A stretch of DNA of 64,000 nucleotides, from the NCBI RefSeq assembly GCF_900198625.1, contig NZ_FZPK01000040.1:16250-80249 (forward strand). Direction: 5' to 3'. The DNA comes from Helicobacter rappini. Lineage in GTDB: Bacteria; Campylobacterota; Campylobacteria; Campylobacterales; Helicobacteraceae. Positions 60,526-64,000 of the stretch are shown here, in pieces (the first letter of the stretch is position 1; each line of letters opens with the position of its first letter). Under the pieces are notes generated by a model. That model saw nothing but the letters and a program-made list of their open reading frames with translations, searched no databases and was not told the DNA's origin. The position numbers were made by a program, and so were the translations under genes.

Positions 60526-61326
60526 ATGTTTGAGGAGTTGAGACCACATTTGCAAGACTTGAGAAAGCGGCTTATGCTTTCTCTTTTAAGCGTTGTGATT
60601 TGCTTTGTAGCTTGTTTTAGTTTCCATGAAGAGATTTTTACATGGGTGCAAACGCCAATTTCTCATGCTTTTAGCAGTGGTATCAAAGGCAAACTTATAC
60701 AAGTAGCCCCAGCAGAATACCTTTTTGTAGCCATTAAAGTCAGCTTTTTTGCAGCCTTTGTAATTTCTGTGCCGATTGTATTTTGGCAGTTATGGCTTTT
60801 TGTTGCACCGGGCTTATACAAGCATGAAAAAAAGCTTATTTTACCCTTTGTATTTTTTGGTAGTTTTATGTTTGGCTTGGGGCTATTTTTTTGTTATCAA
60901 GTCGTATTTCCGCTTATCATTCGCTATGTGCTTGCCTTTGGTAATGAAGTCGTTGAAGCAAACATTGCAAGTGATGAATATCTATCGTTTTTTATCCGCA
61001 TTATGCTTGCTTTTGGTTTTGTGTTTGAATTGCCGGTTATGGCTTTTTTCTTAGGCAAAATTGGGCTTATCACAGATAATACGCTGAAGCGATCATTCCG
61101 CTACGCAGTTGTAGCCATTTTTGTCATTGCTGCTATTGTAACGCCCCCAGATGTCATTTCGCAGCTACTACTTGCGTTACCTATGGTTGTGCTATATGGT
61201 GTTGCCATTATCATTCTTAAGTTTGTGAATCCAGAGAAAAAAGAAGAATCCCTGCCACCAGATAACACAAAGCAAACTCGCAAAGATGAGATACAAGCAC
61301 AGATAGAAGAGCAGTTAAAACCTTGA
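60526..61326 (+). CDS. tatC: TatC, twin-arginine translocase core protein
   Basis: The receptor for twin-arginine signals in the inner membrane. The 266-residue protein has six helices. Family blocks are MFEELRPHLQDLRKRLMLSL, PAEYLFVAIKVSFFAAFVIS, FWQLWLFVAPGLYKHEKKLI and GLFFCYQVVFPLIIRYVLAFG; Glu near the start (EELRPHL) is part of the signal site. It ends in a charged, Lys/Glu-rich tail. A 95-base gap separates it from tatB. Confidence 0.96.
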   Translation: MFEELRPHLQDLRKRLMLSLLSVVICFVACFSFHEEIFTWVQTPISHAFSSGIKGKLIQVAPAEYLFVAIKVSFFAAFVISVPIVFWQLWLFVAPGLYKHEKKLILPFVFFGSFMFGLGLFFCYQVVFPLIIRYVLAFGNEVVEANIASDEYLSFFIRIMLAFGFVFELPVMAFFLGKIGLITDNTLKRSFRYAVVAIFVIAAIVTPPDVISQLLLALPMVVLYGVAIIILKFVNPEKKEESLPPDNTKQTRKDEIQAQIEEQLKP

Positions 61327-61332
61327 TTGAAT

Positions 61333-61370
61333 AGCTAGTTTAAAAACCCCCTAGCTTAATCTAGTTTTTT
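61333..61370 (+). terminator. Possible terminator after tatC
   Basis: AGCTAG (61333-61338) faces CTAGCT (61351-61356) with a second CTAG and a run of six T just downstream. The stem is short. Confidence 0.4.
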
Positions 61371-61444
61371 AACTCCATTTATTCATACCAAATAAAACAA
61401 GATTTCTTTTTTAAGAATAAAATCCATTCATACTGAATCCACCT

Positions 61445-61689
61445 TGTCATGTTGAGCGATAGCGAAATATCTTTTCTTAACTCAACTATTTGTCATGTTG
61501 AGCAAAGCGAAACATCTAAGCATAGAATCTAGTATCATTTGTCATTTTGAGCGTAGCGAAAAATCTACATTATCTACATAAAGTTTTATTTTGTAAAATC
61601 CAAAAATCTAGCAAATTGTCATTTTGAGCGTAGCGAAACATCTAATATAAAACCCATTTTTGTCATATTGAGACGAAGTCGAAATATCT
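61445..61689 (+). repeat. Array of five dispersed 27-29-bp repeats
   Basis: Five copies of TGTCATxxTGAGC..AGCGAAAxATCT lie at 61445-61472, 61491-61517, 61540-61566, 61617-61643 and 61661-61689, with irregular spacing. A part-copy in inverted orientation (CTCAACATGACA, 61697-61708) can pair with the earlier ones. Related copies are read as protein at 8336 and 60281. Function unknown; RNA hairpins or a mobile short element are options. Confidence 0.75.
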
Positions 61690-61844
61690 TTTTTCAACTC
61701 AACATGACAAGATTCCAGAAACCACACAACACAATCTATCAAATCACTACAACATATCAAAAGTGTAAAATATATACAAAATTCACACAGATTCTATAAA
61801 ATTTGTAACTTTTACCTACTTTTTATAAAATTTGCTTGAATTTG

Positions 61845-61856
61845 TTTTTTTTTTTT
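61845..61856 (+). promoter_or_regulatory. T12 tract upstream of the VacA-like gene
   Basis: Twelve T residues 75 bases before the ATG at 61932, in the place expected for the promoter spacer. In Helicobacter, outer-membrane and adhesin genes can be tuned by such T-tracts. Activity here is inferred. Confidence 0.55.
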
Positions 61857-61931
61857 GTTAAAATCACGCACAATTTTATTTGCTATTGCAAATATTTGAT
61901 TCTACAAAAGAGCGAGTAAAAGGGGTAGGCT

Positions 61932-64000
61932 ATGAGGGTGAAAGCTTGTATATTAAGCGGAATTTTGCTTAGTGTGAGTCATTGTGTATATGCTGGGGAT
62001 ATTCAAGGCGATATTTATAATCCCGCAAATAAAACAGATTCTATAAAACCAACAGCACGACCTTATTACTCGGTTAATACTAGCCCCATTTTACATAATC
62101 TTAATTTAACAAATAATAGCACTGACAATAGATTCCAAACACCACAAAATACAATATATCAAGCAGGTTTAAATGATGATATTCAAGGATTTACAGGTTT
62201 TAGACAGGCTAGAAGTGGGTGTGAGGCTAACAAGGTTGTAGGCGGAGATAATGAGACTTGTAACTATACAAGCAAGATTGAAACACTCACATTTCAAGGT
62301 AGCAGATGGGTTTGGGGTGGTAACAGAAAGCTTACATTGCAAGATGTTAGCGGAAAAAAGGTAGAAATAGGCACTTTAACAAACCCTTATCATTGGTCTG
62401 GCAAAGGCTTTTCAGCGGAGTTAAAAGTAGATGGTGCTAGCGAGGTGGTTATAGACAATATACACCACCAAAACTATACGGGCGGTAGCTGGATACATGT
62501 CAATGTGGATAACAAACTTGTTGTAGGAAATATTCAGTTTGCAACAGATGGTATAGCTGGGAGTCAAGGGCATGTCGAGCTTAAATCTAGTAACGGCGAT
62601 GTAATAGTAAAAAATGCAGCTGGTTGTGGCAATGCCTGCACAGGTGGTTTAGGTATCCGTCCGCTAAACTTTCTTAAAATTGATGGCAAAAACTTCTATG
62701 GTGGCAACATAGAAGCTATAGGTTTGCCAACAGCTGGGAGTAACTCCACACTTGATTTAACAGGGGTTAGCGGCACAAAATTTATCGATACTTTCTCTAT
62801 ACGCACAGGCACGCTACAAGCAAAAGATTTTCATGTGAATAATTTTATTGTCTATAAAAGCAACTCTTACTCTGTAGTAGATCAAAATATCGGTAAAAGT
62901 TTCATCAATTATCTCTCAATGGAGATAGGCACAAGCGACTTTGCAGATGGAGCAGATATTAGATTCAATGGTGGCGGTGAGATTCTAAACTTTAACTTCA
63001 TCGATGCGAGACCGACTTCATTTGTGCGTATGGGCGGAATTAATCATGTCAATGTTAATGAAATGAAAATCAAAGAAGCTGAAGTCAATATTAAAAATGG
63101 AATCTTTAATACAATAGTTTCACAAAAAGGGCAAACCGCTATTACAAATGGCGCTTCAAAAATCACAGCTAATGCCCTAAATGTCAATGAGCTTTTACAC
63201 CTAAAAGACTCGAGCAAACATAGTGGTGTTATGAGAATTGAGCTAAATGCTAATGGCGAAAACATAGACCAAAAGTTTGACAAATACCTAAATGTAAGCG
63301 TAGATTCTAAAGATTTAAAAAATATGAGTGGAAGTGAGATAGCCGAACTCATTAAAAAAGCTGAAGCAAATGGAAGTAATGGCAGTACAACAGATTACAA
63401 AAACGCAAGTGGCACATATATCACAACAAGTGATGGCAAACATTATCTAGTCTTACCAGATATTATGACAAATGATAATATTACAAATAGCACAGGACAA
63501 GTTGCAAATGGTGGTAATATCTTAATAGAGCAAACCGAACTCACAAAAGGTGCATTAAATAACTATGGAAAGATTCTAATCGATGATGGCTTTGTAGATG
63601 GAAATAAACCGACACTCTATCTCACAGGTAATCTCAATAACCACAATACAATAGATTTGGGAGCTAATGGACATATAGAAGTAACAGGAAACTTTAATAA
63701 CAAAGGTAAAATCCTTTTTAGCATTCAAGCAAATCCAAATGACTCTAATAATGAAATAAAAAATGCAAGTATGAATATCAAAGGCAAAGCAACACTAGAC
63801 ATATCACCCGGAAGCACAGGGGCATTACAAGCAGATATAGCAGATTCTAAGACTTTATCGAGTATAAGTAATCAACTTAATGGTAGTAATGCTGTGGAAT
63901 ACAAATTAATCACAGCAGAATCTATAAGCTACACTTACACACAAGGGGATTATACGACTACTTTTGATAAAGGAACTAATGGCACAACCATAAGCACAAC
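61932..64000 (+). CDS. VacA-like autotransporter, N-terminal part, runs off the window
   Basis: The frame is open from 61932 to the window edge, over 689 codons. It begins with a signal peptide (MRVKACILSGILLSVSHCVY, ending AGD). The passenger is a beta-helix type chain rich in Asn, Gly, Ser and Thr, with VacA-like repeats such as LTLQDVSGKKVEIGTLTNPY, ELKSSNGDVIVKNAAGCGNA, GLGIRPLNFLKIDGKNFYGG, NIEAIGLPTAGSNSTLDLTG and later NNYGKILIDDGF. The N-terminal DNRFQTPQNTIYQAG region precedes two cysteines (SGCEANKV, ETCNY). The family includes the vacuolating cytotoxin VacA and its large paralogues FaaA, ImaA and VlpC. The C-terminal beta-barrel should lie downstream. The start follows an AGGGG ribosome site. 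Confidence 0.85.
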   Translation, partial: MRVKACILSGILLSVSHCVYAGDIQGDIYNPANKTDSIKPTARPYYSVNTSPILHNLNLTNNSTDNRFQTPQNTIYQAGLNDDIQGFTGFRQARSGCEANKVVGGDNETCNYTSKIETLTFQGSRWVWGGNRKLTLQDVSGKKVEIGTLTNPYHWSGKGFSAELKVDGASEVVIDNIHHQNYTGGSWIHVNVDNKLVVGNIQFATDGIAGSQGHVELKSSNGDVIVKNAAGCGNACTGGLGIRPLNFLKIDGKNFYGGNIEAIGLPTAGSNSTLDLTGVSGTKFIDTFSIRTGTLQAKDFHVNNFIVYKSNSYSVVDQNIGKSFINYLSMEIGTSDFADGADIRFNGGGEILNFNFIDARPTSFVRMGGINHVNVNEMKIKEAEVNIKNGIFNTIVSQKGQTAITNGASKITANALNVNELLHLKDSSKHSGVMRIELNANGENIDQKFDKYLNVSVDSKDLKNMSGSEIAELIKKAEANGSNGSTTDYKNASGTYITTSDGKHYLVLPDIMTNDNITNSTGQVANGGNILIEQTELTKGALNNYGKILIDDGFVDGNKPTLYLTGNLNNHNTIDLGANGHIEVTGNFNNKGKILFSIQANPNDSNNEIKNASMNIKGKATLDISPGSTGALQADIADSKTLSSISNQLNGSNAVEYKLITAESISYTYTQGDYTTTFDKGTNGTTIST

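Noticed and set aside
61445..61689. Repeat array resembling a CRISPR
   Set aside because: Spacing between copies is irregular (18 to 50 bases), repeats vary, no cas gene is near, and copies also occur singly inside genes.

Overview
The window is AT-rich epsilonproteobacterial (Campylobacterota) chromosome, most likely from an enterohepatic-type Helicobacter. The reasons are: Helicobacter-like gene neighbourhoods (rsmD-fliL-acpS; MBL hydrolase-thiF-motA-motB; serS next to a pflB-like gene; a hydABCD uptake hydrogenase operon); several cysteine-rich Sel1 proteins; an MboII/HpyAII-like restriction system; a VacA-like autotransporter start; and homopolymer-tract contingency genes. The octamer AGATTCTA and its complement TAGAATCT occur throughout genes and spacers. 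No rRNA, tRNA, CRISPR array or transposase was seen.

Layout. 1-8 kb: end of a GT90-like glycosyltransferase, argJ, a FliK-like hypothetical gene, an Rrf2 regulator, a decayed small-membrane-protein cluster, and a dnaX gene swollen to 993 codons by low-complexity repeats. 7-11.5 kb: dapF, an odd repeat-rich protein, rsmD, fliL, a second exported fliL-like gene, acpS. 11.7-15.3 kb (minus): LLM monooxygenase, ATP-grasp ligase, NtaA/DmoA-type monooxygenase. 15.6-21 kb: a phase-variable glycosyltransferase (G13, ON), glmS, a phase-variable methyltransferase-like gene (G14, OFF), flgI. 21-31 kb: alaS followed directly by a restriction-modification island. The island holds system 1 (two TSPPY methyltransferases and an uncharacterised 575-residue candidate nuclease) and system 2 (MboII-like, with an intact HNH endonuclease but both methyltransferases broken), flanked by 102-bp direct repeats and a remnant of a third enzyme. 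31-32 kb: a third phase-variable gene (DUF268, G12, OFF) and a repeat lipoprotein. 32.9-37.3 kb: hydABCD. 37.5-45.4 kb: secreted Sel1 and trypsin-like proteins, cyclophilin, a TrpC-like relic, msrB, pflB-like, serS. 45.5-49 kb: cheV, a motE-like gene, a P-loop GTPase behind a T13 tract. 49-57 kb: alcohol dehydrogenase, DASS transporter, lipoproteins including lpoB, a Sel1 protein. 56.5-61.3 kb: MBL hydrolase, thiF/moeB, motA, motB, tatB, tatC. 61.3-64 kb: an array of dispersed repeats, then a VacA-like autotransporter running off the end.

How genes work together. fliL, motA, motB, the motE-like gene, the pflB-like gene, flgI and cheV all serve the flagellar motor and chemotaxis. tatB/tatC would export the hydrogenase small subunit, which carries a twin-arginine signal. 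The three G-tract genes look like surface-glycan modifiers switched by slippage. The strongest leads are the restriction island (an endonuclease apparently without working cognate methyltransferases, plus an unfamiliar three-gene system translationally coupled to alaS), the octamer pervading coding and non-coding DNA, and the dispersed repeat that has been captured as protein sequence.
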